From assembly GCF_000688515.1 (NCBI RefSeq), contig NZ_JHZK01000025.1:1-57067 (forward strand): 57,067 nucleotides of DNA, written 5' to 3'. The DNA is from Afifella pfennigii DSM 17143. GTDB taxonomy: Bacteria > Pseudomonadota > Alphaproteobacteria > Rhizobiales > Afifellaceae. Both the position numbers and the translations under genes were made by a program. Position 1 is the first letter of the stretch. The number at the start of each line of letters is the position of its first letter. A model generated the notes under the pieces. That model had not been told where the DNA came from. It did no database searches and saw only the letters and a list, made by a program, of their open reading frames with translations. Below, in pieces: positions 9,151 to 16,811 of the stretch.

Positions 9151-10230
9151 ATGCGCAAGCGTGTTTTGAGCCCTTTTCTTCTTGCCGCCATGGTCCTGAC
9201 GGGCGGTCCGGCGGCTTTGGCGCAGGATGAGATACGCAAGGAGGAGGTCCGCTTTCCCGCCGGGCAGAGCGGAACGGCGATCCGCGACAGCATCAAGGGG
9301 CGCCAATCGGTTTCCTATCTGCTCGGGGCGGAGGCGGGGCAAAGGATGCGCGTTGATCTGCGCTCCTCCAACACCTCCGTCTATTTCAACGTTTACGAGC
9401 CGGGCCGCGGTCCCGGAGATGCAGCGCTTGCCACCGGTGACCGGTTGGGCCCGATGGTGCCCGACATCAACCGATTCGACGGGAGGTTGCCGACATCGGG
9501 CACCTACACCGTCTCGGTCTATCTTTATCGCAACGCTGCAAGGCGGGGCGATCGCGCCGATTTCACGCTCGATGTGTCGATCACCGGCGAACGCGGCGCG
9601 ATCGTCCAGAACGACTACGCGGATGGGCTGCAGGGCGGGCCGGATTACTGGCAGGTCACCACCGGCGATCCCGACGATCCGCTCAACATACGCGAGCAGC
9701 CCTCGGCGGGCGCGCGCATCCTCGGCAGCGCGCCTGACGGGACGGTTCTGCGCAACCTCGGTTGCCGGATGAACGAAGGTCAGCGCTGGTGCCGGGTGGA
9801 GACGATGGAACGGCCGGCGGTGAGCGGCTGGTCGGCGGGCCGGTATCTGCGCGAGGGCTATCCCAGCGAGGGCGCCGCGACGCAGCTTCCCGGGCAAGCG
9901 CCGGCAAGCGGCGGCCCGGACGGGCTCGCTTCCGGCATGGATTTCACTGCCGTCGGCAACATACCTTGCGCCCGCTTTGCCGGACAGCCGATGGGGAGCT
10001 GCCAGTTCGGTGTCGTGCGCCAAGGCAACGGCAATGGCCGGCTGACCGTCTTCTGGCCCGATGGGGGGCAACGGGTGATCCATTTTGAGATGGGGACGCC
10101 CGCCTATTACGATCGCTCGCAGGCCGATGCCGGCGCGGAGATGACCGTCGGCAAGGAGGTCGATCTCCACACGGTGCGGATCGGCAACGAGCGGTTCGAG
10201 ATCCCGGAAGCCGTCATCACCGGCGGCTGA
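9151..10230 (+). CDS. Exported SH3-domain protein
   Basis: A 359-residue protein with a signal peptide cleaved near ALAQ-DE (residue ~24). Residues about 30-150 form a beta-rich domain with LPTSGTYTVSVYLYRN, as in pre-peptidase C-terminal-like inhibitor-of-g-type-lysozyme folds. A bacterial SH3b domain follows at about 175-240 (PLNIREQPSAGARILGSAPD ... GQRWCRVET). A C-terminal domain (about 270-355) contains NIPCARFAGQPMGSCQFGV and VFWPDGGQRVIHFE. Similar exported SH3 proteins with this tail occur in Rhizobiales, function unknown; binding to cell-wall polymers or lysozyme inhibition is a guess. Confidence 0.75.
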   Translation: MRKRVLSPFLLAAMVLTGGPAALAQDEIRKEEVRFPAGQSGTAIRDSIKGRQSVSYLLGAEAGQRMRVDLRSSNTSVYFNVYEPGRGPGDAALATGDRLGPMVPDINRFDGRLPTSGTYTVSVYLYRNAARRGDRADFTLDVSITGERGAIVQNDYADGLQGGPDYWQVTTGDPDDPLNIREQPSAGARILGSAPDGTVLRNLGCRMNEGQRWCRVETMERPAVSGWSAGRYLREGYPSEGAATQLPGQAPASGGPDGLASGMDFTAVGNIPCARFAGQPMGSCQFGVVRQGNGNGRLTVFWPDGGQRVIHFEMGTPAYYDRSQADAGAEMTVGKEVDLHTVRIGNERFEIPEAVITGG

Positions 10231-10253
10231 GGGGAGGCAGCAAGGGGCGCCTC

Positions 10254-12701
10254 CTATCGTTTCGGGCGTTCGGATGCGGGATCGTACATCGGCTTGAGCG
10301 AGGCCTCGGCGGCAAAGCGCTCGCCGGCGATTTCGATCTCGTAGCCGGAAGCCAGGAGATCGGCCGCCGTCTCGCCCTCGCAGGGCACATAGCCGAGGCC
10401 GACGGCGCCGCCGAGATGGTGGCCGTAATTGCCGGAGGTGACGTAGGAGACGATCTTACCCTCGCGCAGGATGGCTTCGTTGTGGAACAGAAGCGGTTCT
10501 GGGTCCTTCAGCCGGAACTGCAGGAGGCGGCGCGAAAGCCCCTCCTCCTTCTTGCGCAGAACGGCCTGGCGGCCGATGAAGTCGCCCTTGTCCGGCTTGA
10601 CGGCGAAGCCGAGGCCGGCTTCCAGCACATGGTCCTCGTCGGTGACGTCGTGGCCGAAATGCCGGAAGGCCTTCTCGATCCGGCAGGAATCGAGAGCGTG
10701 CAGGCCGCAGAGCTTCAAGCCGAACGGCTCGCCGGCTTCCATCACCGTCTCGAAGACATGGGCGGCCTGATCGGCGGAGACGTAAAGCTCCCAGCCGAGC
10801 TCGCCGACATAGGTGACGCGATGGGCGCGGGCAAGACCCTTGCCGATCTCAATCTCGCGCGCGGAGCCGAAGGGGAAGGCGGCGTTGGAGAAATCGTCCG
10901 GGCTCGCCTCGGCGATCACCTCGCGCGCCTTCGGCCCCATCAGGACGAGCACCGCCTCGGCGGCGGAGACGTCGGTGACGACGACGCGCTCATCGGTCTC
11001 AATATGCTGGCGCAGCCATGCCAGGTCGCGCTGCAAGGTGGCGACAGGCACGACGGCGAGGAAAGCCGTCTCAGAGAGGCGGGTGACGGTCAGGTCGCTC
11101 TCGATGCCGCCATGGCGGTTCAGCATCTGCGTGTAGACGATCTTGCCGGGCTGCACGTCCAATTGGTTGGCGCAGAGCCGCTGCACGAAGGCGAGCGCAT
11201 CGCGCCCCTCGATGCGGATCTTGCCGAAGGAGGACATGTCGAAGAGGCCGACGCCATGGCGCACGGCGAGATGCTCCTCGCGCTGGTTGTGGAACCAGTT
11301 CTGCCGCTTCCAGGAATAGCGGTATTGGCGCTCCTGCCCCTCGCGGGCGAACCAATTGGGGCGCTCAAAGCCCGCCACTTCGCCGAAAACGGCGCCGCGG
11401 GCCTTCAAATGCTCGTGGAGCGGAGAACGGCGGATGCCGCGGGCGGTCGCCATCTGGCGAAAGGGGAAATGATCGGCGTAGAGCAGGCCGAGGGTCTCCG
11501 TGACGCGGGCCTGCAGATAGCGGCGGTTTTTCTGGAAGGGCTGGGCGCGGCGAATATCGACCTCCCAGAGGTCGAAGGGCGGCTCGCCGTCGTTGATCCA
11601 TTGCGCCAGCGCAAAGCCCGCACCGCCGGAGGAGACGATGCCGACGGAATTAAAGCCGGCCGCGACCCAATAGCCTCTCAGTTCGGGGGGCTCGCCGAGA
11701 TAGTAGCGGTCGTCCGGAGTGAAGCTTTCCGGGCCGTTGAAGAAGGTGTGAATGCCGGCCGTTTCCAGTATCGGCATGCGCCCCACGGCCTTTTCCAGGA
11801 TCGGCTCGAAATGGTCGAAATCCTCCGGCAGCTGGTCGAAGCAGAAATCGTCCGGGATGCCATCCATGCCCCAGGGCTTGGCAACCGGCTCGAAGGCGCC
11901 GAGCAGCATCTTGCCGGCATCTTCCTTGTAATAGGCGCATTCGTCCGGCACCCGCAGCACCGGCAGGCGGGGCAAGCCATCTATGGCCTCCGTGACGATA
12001 TAGAAGTGCTCGCAAGCATGCAGCGGCAAGGCGACGCCGGAGCGGGCCGCCAGCTCGCGGCCCCACATGCCGCCGCAATTGACGACGATGTCGCTGGCGA
12101 TGGTGCCGGTTTCCTCCGCCCGGCGCCAGGAGACGCCGGTGACGCGCCCGTCGCGGTCGTGAACCGCCGTCACTTCGACGTTCTCGACGATGCGGGCGCC
12201 GAGCTGGCGGGCGCCCTTGGCAAGCGCCATGGCGATGTTGGCGGGATCGCACTGTCCGTCCCGCGGCAGATGAACGGCGGCAACCACGTCATCGACATTG
12301 ACGTGCGGGTACATCGATTTCACGTCGGCGGCCGAAATCTCGTCGACATCGATGCCGTAGATCCGGGCCAGGGTCGCTTGGCGAAGAAGCTCCTCCTTGC
12401 GCTCCTCGCTCAACGCCAGGGTGATGGAGCCGTTCTGGCGCATGCCGGTGGCGATGCCGGTCTCCGCCTCCAGGCTGAGGTAAAGATCGGCGGAGTATTT
12501 CGCCAAGCGCGTCATGTTCTGAGAGGCGCGGAGCTGGCCGATAAGACCGGCCGCATGCCAGGTGGTGCCGCAGGTGAGCTGCCTGCGCTCCAGGAGCACG
12601 ATATCGCTCCAGCCTAGCTTCGCCAGATGGTAGGCGAGGGAGCAGCCGGAAATTCCTCCCCCGATGATGACCGCGCGGGCCTTCGCCGGCAGTTGCGTCA
12701 T
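10254..12701 (-). CDS. FAD-dependent oxidoreductase with GcvT domain (dimethylglycine/sarcosine dehydrogenase-like)
   Basis: 815 residues. The N-terminal DAO-type FAD domain starts with the dinucleotide loop AVIIGGGISGCSLAYHLAKLG-like sequence at about 10-30, and the RQLTCGTTWHAAGL segment (about 42-55) corresponds to the covalent-FAD region of this family. An FAO middle domain (about 390-440) is followed by GcvT aminomethyl-folate domains (about 445-790). Enzymes of this architecture demethylate dimethylglycine, sarcosine or related N-methyl amines and pass the methyl group to tetrahydrofolate. ATG 12701 has AGAGGGA just upstream; residues encoded further up cross the operator region. It diverges from the XRE-cupin regulator, its likely controller. 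Exact substrate unknown. Confidence 0.88.
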   Translation of the reverse strand: MTQLPAKARAVIIGGGISGCSLAYHLAKLGWSDIVLLERRQLTCGTTWHAAGLIGQLRASQNMTRLAKYSADLYLSLEAETGIATGMRQNGSITLALSEERKEELLRQATLARIYGIDVDEISAADVKSMYPHVNVDDVVAAVHLPRDGQCDPANIAMALAKGARQLGARIVENVEVTAVHDRDGRVTGVSWRRAEETGTIASDIVVNCGGMWGRELAARSGVALPLHACEHFYIVTEAIDGLPRLPVLRVPDECAYYKEDAGKMLLGAFEPVAKPWGMDGIPDDFCFDQLPEDFDHFEPILEKAVGRMPILETAGIHTFFNGPESFTPDDRYYLGEPPELRGYWVAAGFNSVGIVSSGGAGFALAQWINDGEPPFDLWEVDIRRAQPFQKNRRYLQARVTETLGLLYADHFPFRQMATARGIRRSPLHEHLKARGAVFGEVAGFERPNWFAREGQERQYRYSWKRQNWFHNQREEHLAVRHGVGLFDMSSFGKIRIEGRDALAFVQRLCANQLDVQPGKIVYTQMLNRHGGIESDLTVTRLSETAFLAVVPVATLQRDLAWLRQHIETDERVVVTDVSAAEAVLVLMGPKAREVIAEASPDDFSNAAFPFGSAREIEIGKGLARAHRVTYVGELGWELYVSADQAAHVFETVMEAGEPFGLKLCGLHALDSCRIEKAFRHFGHDVTDEDHVLEAGLGFAVKPDKGDFIGRQAVLRKKEEGLSRRLLQFRLKDPEPLLFHNEAILREGKIVSYVTSGNYGHHLGGAVGLGYVPCEGETAADLLASGYEIEIAGERFAAEASLKPMYDPASERPKR

Positions 12702-12795
12702 GGCGCCAATCCCTCTTTCCTGGCCGCAGGCTGGCTTTGCCGGGGCCGTTTCCTCCTTACGTCCCCGCTTGTTGGGGGAGTGTCGCTTATCCATT

Positions 12796-12808
12796 GTGAA
12801 ATTTGGAC
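12796..12808 (+). promoter_or_regulatory. Upstream operator half-site, direct repeat 1
   Basis: GTGAAATTTGGAC recurs 50 bases downstream as GTGAAATTTTGGAC (12846-12859). Fifty bases is close to five helical turns, so bound dimers would lie on one DNA face. It sits about 95 bases upstream of the oxidoreductase start on the opposite strand. Confidence 0.5.
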
Positions 12809-12844
12809 GCCAAGACATTTTCATGGAATAATTGATGTCACAAG

Positions 12845-12872
12845 TGTGAAATTTTGGACTCTGAATTTCACA
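12845..12872. promoter_or_regulatory. Palindromic operator between oxidoreductase and XRE-cupin regulator
   Basis: A perfect 9-bp inverted repeat TGTGAAATT (12845-12853) / AATTTCACA (12864-12872) with a 10-base spacer. It overlaps the predicted -35 of the regulator promoter, which argues for autoregulation and control of the divergent gene. Confidence 0.65.
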
Positions 12873-12896
12873 TGATGAGAGAAACGGTGCTATAGG
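12867..12896 (+). promoter_or_regulatory. Predicted promoter of the XRE-cupin regulator
   Basis: TTCACA (12867-12872) and TATAGG (12891-12896), spaced 18 bases, match sigma-70 consensus in five and four of six positions. The -35 lies inside the right arm of the palindrome. Confidence 0.4.
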
Positions 12897-12991
12897 ACAG
12901 GCCGCTTCGGGGGCCGTGTTCCTGCTTGGAATGCGAGGCGCCGCCGAAAGCGGAGAGGACACGGATCGCGGCGGGGCGGCCGGTCGCGGCC

Positions 12992-13630
12992 ATGGATTTG
13001 AGAGAAACGGCGGTGCCGCGAGAGACCACGCGGATGCAACAAACAGCTCGGCAATCTGGCGGCCGTCAGGCGCCGCTCGACGAGCCGGCGATCGGCGCGC
13101 AGATCCGCGATCTGCGCAAGGCGAAGGGGATGACGCTTCAGCAGGTCGCGGCGGCCTGCGATATCTCCGCAGGCTATCTCAGCCAGATCGAGCGCAATCG
13201 CAGCAAGCTTCCCATCGGTGTGCTGAAACGCATCAGCGATTGCCTAGGCGTCCACATGAACTGGTTCTTCCAGGCCAGCGAAGCCCCGGCCGAGGAGCGC
13301 GACATCGTGGTGCGTTCCAGCGACCGACGGCGGCTGACCTTCACCGGTATCGGCATCGGTGAGGAGCTTCTGTCGCCAAATCTGCGCGGCCCGCTGGAAC
13401 TTCTCATGAGCACCATCGAGCCGGGAGCCGACAGCGGGGATTACAGCCATGACGGCGCCGAGGCCGGTGTCGTCATTTCCGGCACGCTGGATCTATGGGT
13501 CGGCGGACGCTTCTTCCGCCTGGAGGAAGGCGACAGCTTCGCCTTCGCCAGCACGCAGGTGCATCGCTGCGCCAATCCCGGCAATATCCCAACCAAGGTG
13601 GTCTGGGTCATCACGCCGCCGCATTACTGA
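12992..13630 (+). CDS. XRE-family transcriptional regulator with cupin sensor domain
   Basis: 212 residues. The helix-turn-helix (about 34-90) includes IGAQIRDLRKAKGMTLQQVA and ISAGYLSQIERNRSKLPIG. A C-terminal cupin_2 barrel (about 125-210) carries GAEAGVVISGTLDLWVGG and EGDSFAFASTQVHRCANPG. Such regulators respond to small metabolites, often amines or amino acids, and commonly neighbour GcvT-type oxidoreductases. The start could instead be ATG 13034; 12992 is taken because it keeps the full N-terminus, but neither has a strong ribosome site. Divergent from the oxidoreductase across the palindromic operator, its expected target. Confidence 0.85.
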   Translation: MDLRETAVPRETTRMQQTARQSGGRQAPLDEPAIGAQIRDLRKAKGMTLQQVAAACDISAGYLSQIERNRSKLPIGVLKRISDCLGVHMNWFFQASEAPAEERDIVVRSSDRRRLTFTGIGIGEELLSPNLRGPLELLMSTIEPGADSGDYSHDGAEAGVVISGTLDLWVGGRFFRLEEGDSFAFASTQVHRCANPGNIPTKVVWVITPPHY

Positions 13631-13802
13631 GCCTTGGCAGGTCGATGAGTTCACCGGCCATACCCTGACGCGGCTGCCTAGCCGTTCGAGCGTGCCCCGG
13701 CAGATCGCGTAGCGAAAGAGGGAGCCGATGCCATACCCTTTCATCCCGTGTCGGGTCCGGCGTCATTGACGGCGCCGCGAGCTTTGAGGCTGTCTTGGGG
13801 GC

Positions 13803-14516
13803 ATGGGGGCCGGTTTGGTTCATCCGTTGTGGCATTATCGCCGTGAGGCGGGACTGGAGGCGGCGAGCGGCGAAGGCGCCGAAGATGCCTCGCTGGAGGC
13901 GCATTTTCACGACACGCACCAGATCGCCTATGTGCTGGCCGGACATCGCCGCTTTCGCGTCGGCAAGCGCGTCTTCGCGCTGGAGCCGGGCGAGGCGCTT
14001 TTCCTGCCTGCAGGCGTTGCACATGTCGCGGCCGGGGGACGATTTCGCGGGCTCAATTTCTACGTCGGAGATGATGCTCTTCCCCAGAGAGGCTGGCTTT
14101 CGCCTCTTGTCATCACGTTGCAAGAACCGCTCATGTGCGAAAGCCGCCTTTTGGAGCTTCTTGCCGAACGGGTAAGGCACGCTCGCCAAGGCGCCTCCGG
14201 CCAAAGAGCCGACGAAGGCGGCGCGGAAGGGCTCGCGCGCCTCGCGCGGGCACCGGGCTTCGACACAGCGCGCGCCGCCGCCGATCTCGGGGTCAGCCGC
14301 GAGACGCTGATCAGGCGTTTCAAGCGCCACCTCGACATGTCGCCGGCGCGCTATCATCGACAATACCGGCTGAACGTGGCGCGAAACCTTCTGGCGGGCG
14401 GTGCGGCACCGGCGGATGCGGCGGCGGCGGCGGGCTTTGCCGACCAGAGCCATCTCGGACGTTTCTTCCGCCGATGCTTCGGTACGACGCCGGCTGCCTA
14501 TGCGCGTGGCGAGTGA
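13803..14516 (+). CDS. AraC-family transcriptional regulator
   Basis: 237 residues: an N-terminal cupin-like AraC_binding domain (about 15-85, with EAHFHDTHQIAYVLAGHRRF and LEPGEALFLPAGVAHV) and a C-terminal pair of helix-turn-helices (about 145-235, with RAAADLGVSRETLIRRFKRH and GFADQSHLGRFFRRCFG). The gene is 75 bases before the TSUP transporter on the same strand, so that exporter is the likely target or co-transcribed partner. The effector is unknown. GFADQSHLGRFFRR is the typical second-helix signature, so the family call is firm. Confidence 0.88.
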   Translation: MGAGLVHPLWHYRREAGLEAASGEGAEDASLEAHFHDTHQIAYVLAGHRRFRVGKRVFALEPGEALFLPAGVAHVAAGGRFRGLNFYVGDDALPQRGWLSPLVITLQEPLMCESRLLELLAERVRHARQGASGQRADEGGAEGLARLARAPGFDTARAAADLGVSRETLIRRFKRHLDMSPARYHRQYRLNVARNLLAGGAAPADAAAAAGFADQSHLGRFFRRCFGTTPAAYARGE

Positions 14517-14591
14517 GGCGTCACAAACCTTCCAGACGAGGCGAATGGCGAACGGCATCCTCGCTTTCCATCGGGCAAAGGCGAGGACGAC

Positions 14592-15329
14592 ATGGCAACG
14601 GCTATCCTGCTCTTTGCGGCAGGCATTGTCGGCGGCGCGGCGAATGCGATCGCCGGCGGCGGCACGTTCTTCACCTTTCCGGCGCTGATGGCCGCCGGTC
14701 TCGACCCGCTCACGGCCAATGTCTCCAATGCGGTGGCGATTTATCCTGGCCATGCGGCGGCCGTTCCAGCCTATCGGCAGGAACTCGTGCGCTGCCGCTC
14801 CGACCTCTTGCCGCGCAGCCTGGTGGCGGCGGCCGGCGGTCTGGCCGGCGCGCTCGTGCTCCTGTGGGCCGGCAACCGGGTTTTCACCAGCCTGGTGCCA
14901 TGGCTGCTGCTCGCCGCGACGCTGATCTTCGCGGCCGGTCCCCTCATCGGCCAGGCGAGGGCGCGGCTGCGCTCCTCCTCGGCCGTCCCGGCGCGCATGG
15001 TGGAGTTCCTGTTTGCCGTTTATGGAGGCTATTTCGGCGCCGGTCTCGGGGTCCTGATGATGGCGGCGCTGTCCATCGTCGGCGTCAGGGATGTACAGGT
15101 GGCGAACGCCCAGAAAAACCTTTTGGCCACCATCATCACGACGATCTCGGTGGCGACCTTCATCGTGGCCGGCGTCGTTGCCTGGCCGCACACGCTGACG
15201 GTTTTGGCGGGAGCTGCCATCGGCGGCTATCTGGGCGCACGGACGGCGCGACACATTCCGGCACCGGCCTTGCGCCTGGTCGTCGTGGCCACCGGCCTTT
15301 CGCTCTCCCTCTATTACTTTCTCGTCTGA
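14592..15329 (+). CDS. TSUP-family membrane exporter (TauE/SafE)
   Basis: 245 residues with about eight hydrophobic segments and the duplicated TSUP signature: GGAANAIAGGGTFFTFPALMA near the N-terminus and VYGGYFGAGLGVLMMAAL near residues 140-158. TSUP proteins carry sulfite, sulfonates, sulfoacetate or related C2 acids. It follows an AraC regulator, suggesting induction by a substrate. This is the first of three TSUP genes in the window; the other two (49034 and 51531) are clearly different in sequence, so they are not recent duplicates. Confidence 0.88.
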   Translation: MATAILLFAAGIVGGAANAIAGGGTFFTFPALMAAGLDPLTANVSNAVAIYPGHAAAVPAYRQELVRCRSDLLPRSLVAAAGGLAGALVLLWAGNRVFTSLVPWLLLAATLIFAAGPLIGQARARLRSSSAVPARMVEFLFAVYGGYFGAGLGVLMMAALSIVGVRDVQVANAQKNLLATIITTISVATFIVAGVVAWPHTLTVLAGAAIGGYLGARTARHIPAPALRLVVVATGLSLSLYYFLV

Positions 15330-15425
15330 GAAGGCAGCCGTGGAGGCAAGAAGGCGCCTCGTGCCCGAGCTTTTGCCGGTCTCGGGCTTGAAGGGGAGCG
15401 ATATTCTCTCTAGCTCCAGGAAAGC

Positions 15426-15497
15426 GAGGCAACGACCTCCCCCGAAAAAGCGGGCGACAATGTCCGGGACGGCCCGGCTCTTCGAAAGGAGGGCCGT
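15426..15497 (+). promoter_or_regulatory. Candidate guanidine-II (mini-ykkC) riboswitch
   Basis: Two short hairpins with ACGR loops precede the Gdx/SugE gene. P2 is perfect: CCGGG (15464-15468), loop ACGG (15469-15472), CCCGG (15473-15477). P1 is weaker: GAGG (15426-15429) and CCTC (15436-15439) enclosing CA-ACGA. An alternative pairing ACGGCCC (15469-15475) / GGGCCGT (15491-15497) would bury part of the ribosome site AAGGAGGG (15486-15493) and abut the ATG at 15498, while P2 formation frees it. That is the known translational mechanism of guanidine-II, and the class is known upstream of SugE genes. The CA insertion in P1 is atypical. Confidence 0.65.
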
Positions 15498-15818
15498 ATG
15501 GCCTGGATCATTCTGGGGGTGGCAGGCGCGCTGGAAGTGGTCTGGGCCTTCACCATGAAGCTTTCGGAAGGCTTCACCCGCCCGACGCCGAGCCTCGTCA
15601 CGCTCATCGCCATGATCGCCAGCTTCGCGCTTCTGGCCATCGCCATGCGCTCCTTGCCGCTCGGCACCGCCTATACGGTGTGGACCGGCATCGGCGCGCT
15701 CGGCGCCTTTGTCGTCGGCATCGTTGTCCTCGGCGAGGCGGCGAGCCCGATGCGCATCGCGGCAGCCGGCCTCATCCTTGCCGGGATCGTGCTGATGCGT
15801 CTGTCGGGCGAGGGCTAG
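15498..15818 (+). CDS. gdx: SMR-family guanidinium exporter (Gdx/SugE)
   Basis: 106 residues forming four TM helices, the usual size for small multidrug resistance proteins. The essential membrane Glu is E13 in [18 protein letters not shown], at the Gdx position, and [19 protein letters not shown] matches the SugE/Gdx subgroup rather than EmrE. The SugE/Gdx subgroup exports guanidinium in exchange for protons. A guanidine-II-like leader with a strong ribosome site (AAGGAGGG) precedes it, which supports the same substrate. Its last 47 bases overlap the convergent LysR gene. Confidence 0.88.
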   Translation: MAWIILGVAGALEVVWAFTMKLSEGFTRPTPSLVTLIAMIASFALLAIAMRSLPLGTAYTVWTGIGALGAFVVGIVVLGEAASPMRIAAAGLILAGIVLMRLSGEG

Positions 15819-16704
15819 ACGCGGCGGCGAGCGGCTCGGCGCGCAACAGCTCGCGCACCAGCGGATTGGGAAAGCGTCGCTCGGCGGTGACCGCATAGAA
15901 GGTCTCCGCGATGCCGACGAGGCGTTCCGCTTCCCAAAGATGCCCCGCTTCCAACTCGTCCTTGACGACGATGGGCGGCAGGACGGCGAGCCCCGCCCCC
16001 TCGCGCGCCAGAAGCCGCATCATCGACATGTCGTCGACCTCCGCGGCGATCTGCGGGCGCAGGCCGAGACGGTCGGCGAGCGCATCGAAGCCGGTGCGGA
16101 TGCCGCTTTCCAGCGTCGGCAGCACGACCGGCGCGCGGCGCAAGAGATCGACGAGCCGGCCTCCCTCGCCGATGAGCGCCGGCGTGCCGACGAGGCTGAC
16201 CTCCTGTTCGGCCAGGCGATGGGCGACATAAGCGGCGGCCGCGTCGCGCGCCGGAGGCTGGTTGAGAAGCACCACATCGAGACTGAGCGTCTCAAGGCCG
16301 CGCAGAAGCTCCGCCGTGGTGCCGGAGCGCAGCACGACCTCCACGTCGCCACGCGCCAGGAGCGGGCGCAGAAAGCCGATCTGGAAATTGCGCGACAAGG
16401 TCGCCAAGGCCCCGACGCGCACCGCCCGGCGCGCCCGTCCGGCCTCCTTCAGCGTGCCGAGAAGCTCCTCGCCGACGGCGAAGATGGCATCGGCATGGTC
16501 GAGCGCGATGCGCCCCGCCTCGGTCAGATGCAACTGGCGACCGCGGCGCTCAAAAAGCGCATGGCCAAGCCGCTCCTCCAGCCGGCGGATCTGCACCGAC
16601 AGCGCCGACTGCGAAAGATTGAGACGCTCGGCGGTGCGCGTCAGGTTGCCGTCATGGGCGACGGCCCAGAAGTAGCGCAGGTGTCGGTAGTTGAGCGCGG
16701 CCAT
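15772..16704 (-). CDS. LysR-family regulator, NhaR-like, of the dab operon
   Basis: 310 residues: winged helix-turn-helix at about 5-65 ([38 protein letters not shown]) followed by a periplasmic-binding-like effector domain to about 300. [20 protein letters not shown] is typical of the NhaR subgroup. It diverges from dabB-dabA, and NhaR-like genes are known neighbours of such operons; it probably activates the pump when CO2/bicarbonate is scarce. ATG 16704 is chosen because [10 protein letters not shown] starts there; the longer frame would reach into the palindrome. Its 3' end overlaps the gdx gene by 47 bases tail to tail. Confidence 0.87.
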   Translation of the reverse strand: MAALNYRHLRYFWAVAHDGNLTRTAERLNLSQSALSVQIRRLEERLGHALFERRGRQLHLTEAGRIALDHADAIFAVGEELLGTLKEAGRARRAVRVGALATLSRNFQIGFLRPLLARGDVEVVLRSGTTAELLRGLETLSLDVVLLNQPPARDAAAAYVAHRLAEQEVSLVGTPALIGEGGRLVDLLRRAPVVLPTLESGIRTGFDALADRLGLRPQIAAEVDDMSMMRLLAREGAGLAVLPPIVVKDELEAGHLWEAERLVGIAETFYAVTAERRFPNPLVRELLRAEPLAAASSPRPTDASARSRQG

Positions 16705-16715
16705 GTCATTCGATT

Positions 16716-16729
16716 TTATCGAACGATAA
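16716..16729. promoter_or_regulatory. LysR-type operator in the divergent dab promoter
   Basis: A perfect palindrome TTATCG-AA-CGATAA that contains a T-N11-A core, 12 bases upstream of the LysR ATG and inside an unusually AT-rich stretch (about 16705-16760). Position and symmetry fit the LysR protein's autoregulatory recognition site. Confidence 0.6.
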
Positions 16730-16811
16730 TTGCATAACAATATATTTTTATAGCCTAACGAGCGATGCTAGCTGAGCGCCATCCGCCCAACCACGGTTTT
16801 CGGAGGCGCCC

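Noticed and set aside
10416-12617. Long plus-strand open frame (733 codons) antisense to the FAD oxidoreductase
   Set aside because: It lies wholly opposite a well-supported enzyme gene, has no recognisable domain, and such mirror frames are expected in high-GC DNA with strong third-position bias.
13611-15896. Minus-strand open frame of 761 codons across AraC, TSUP and gdx genes
   Set aside because: Crosses three well-supported plus-strand genes and the riboswitch; residues are Arg/Ala-rich without a domain.
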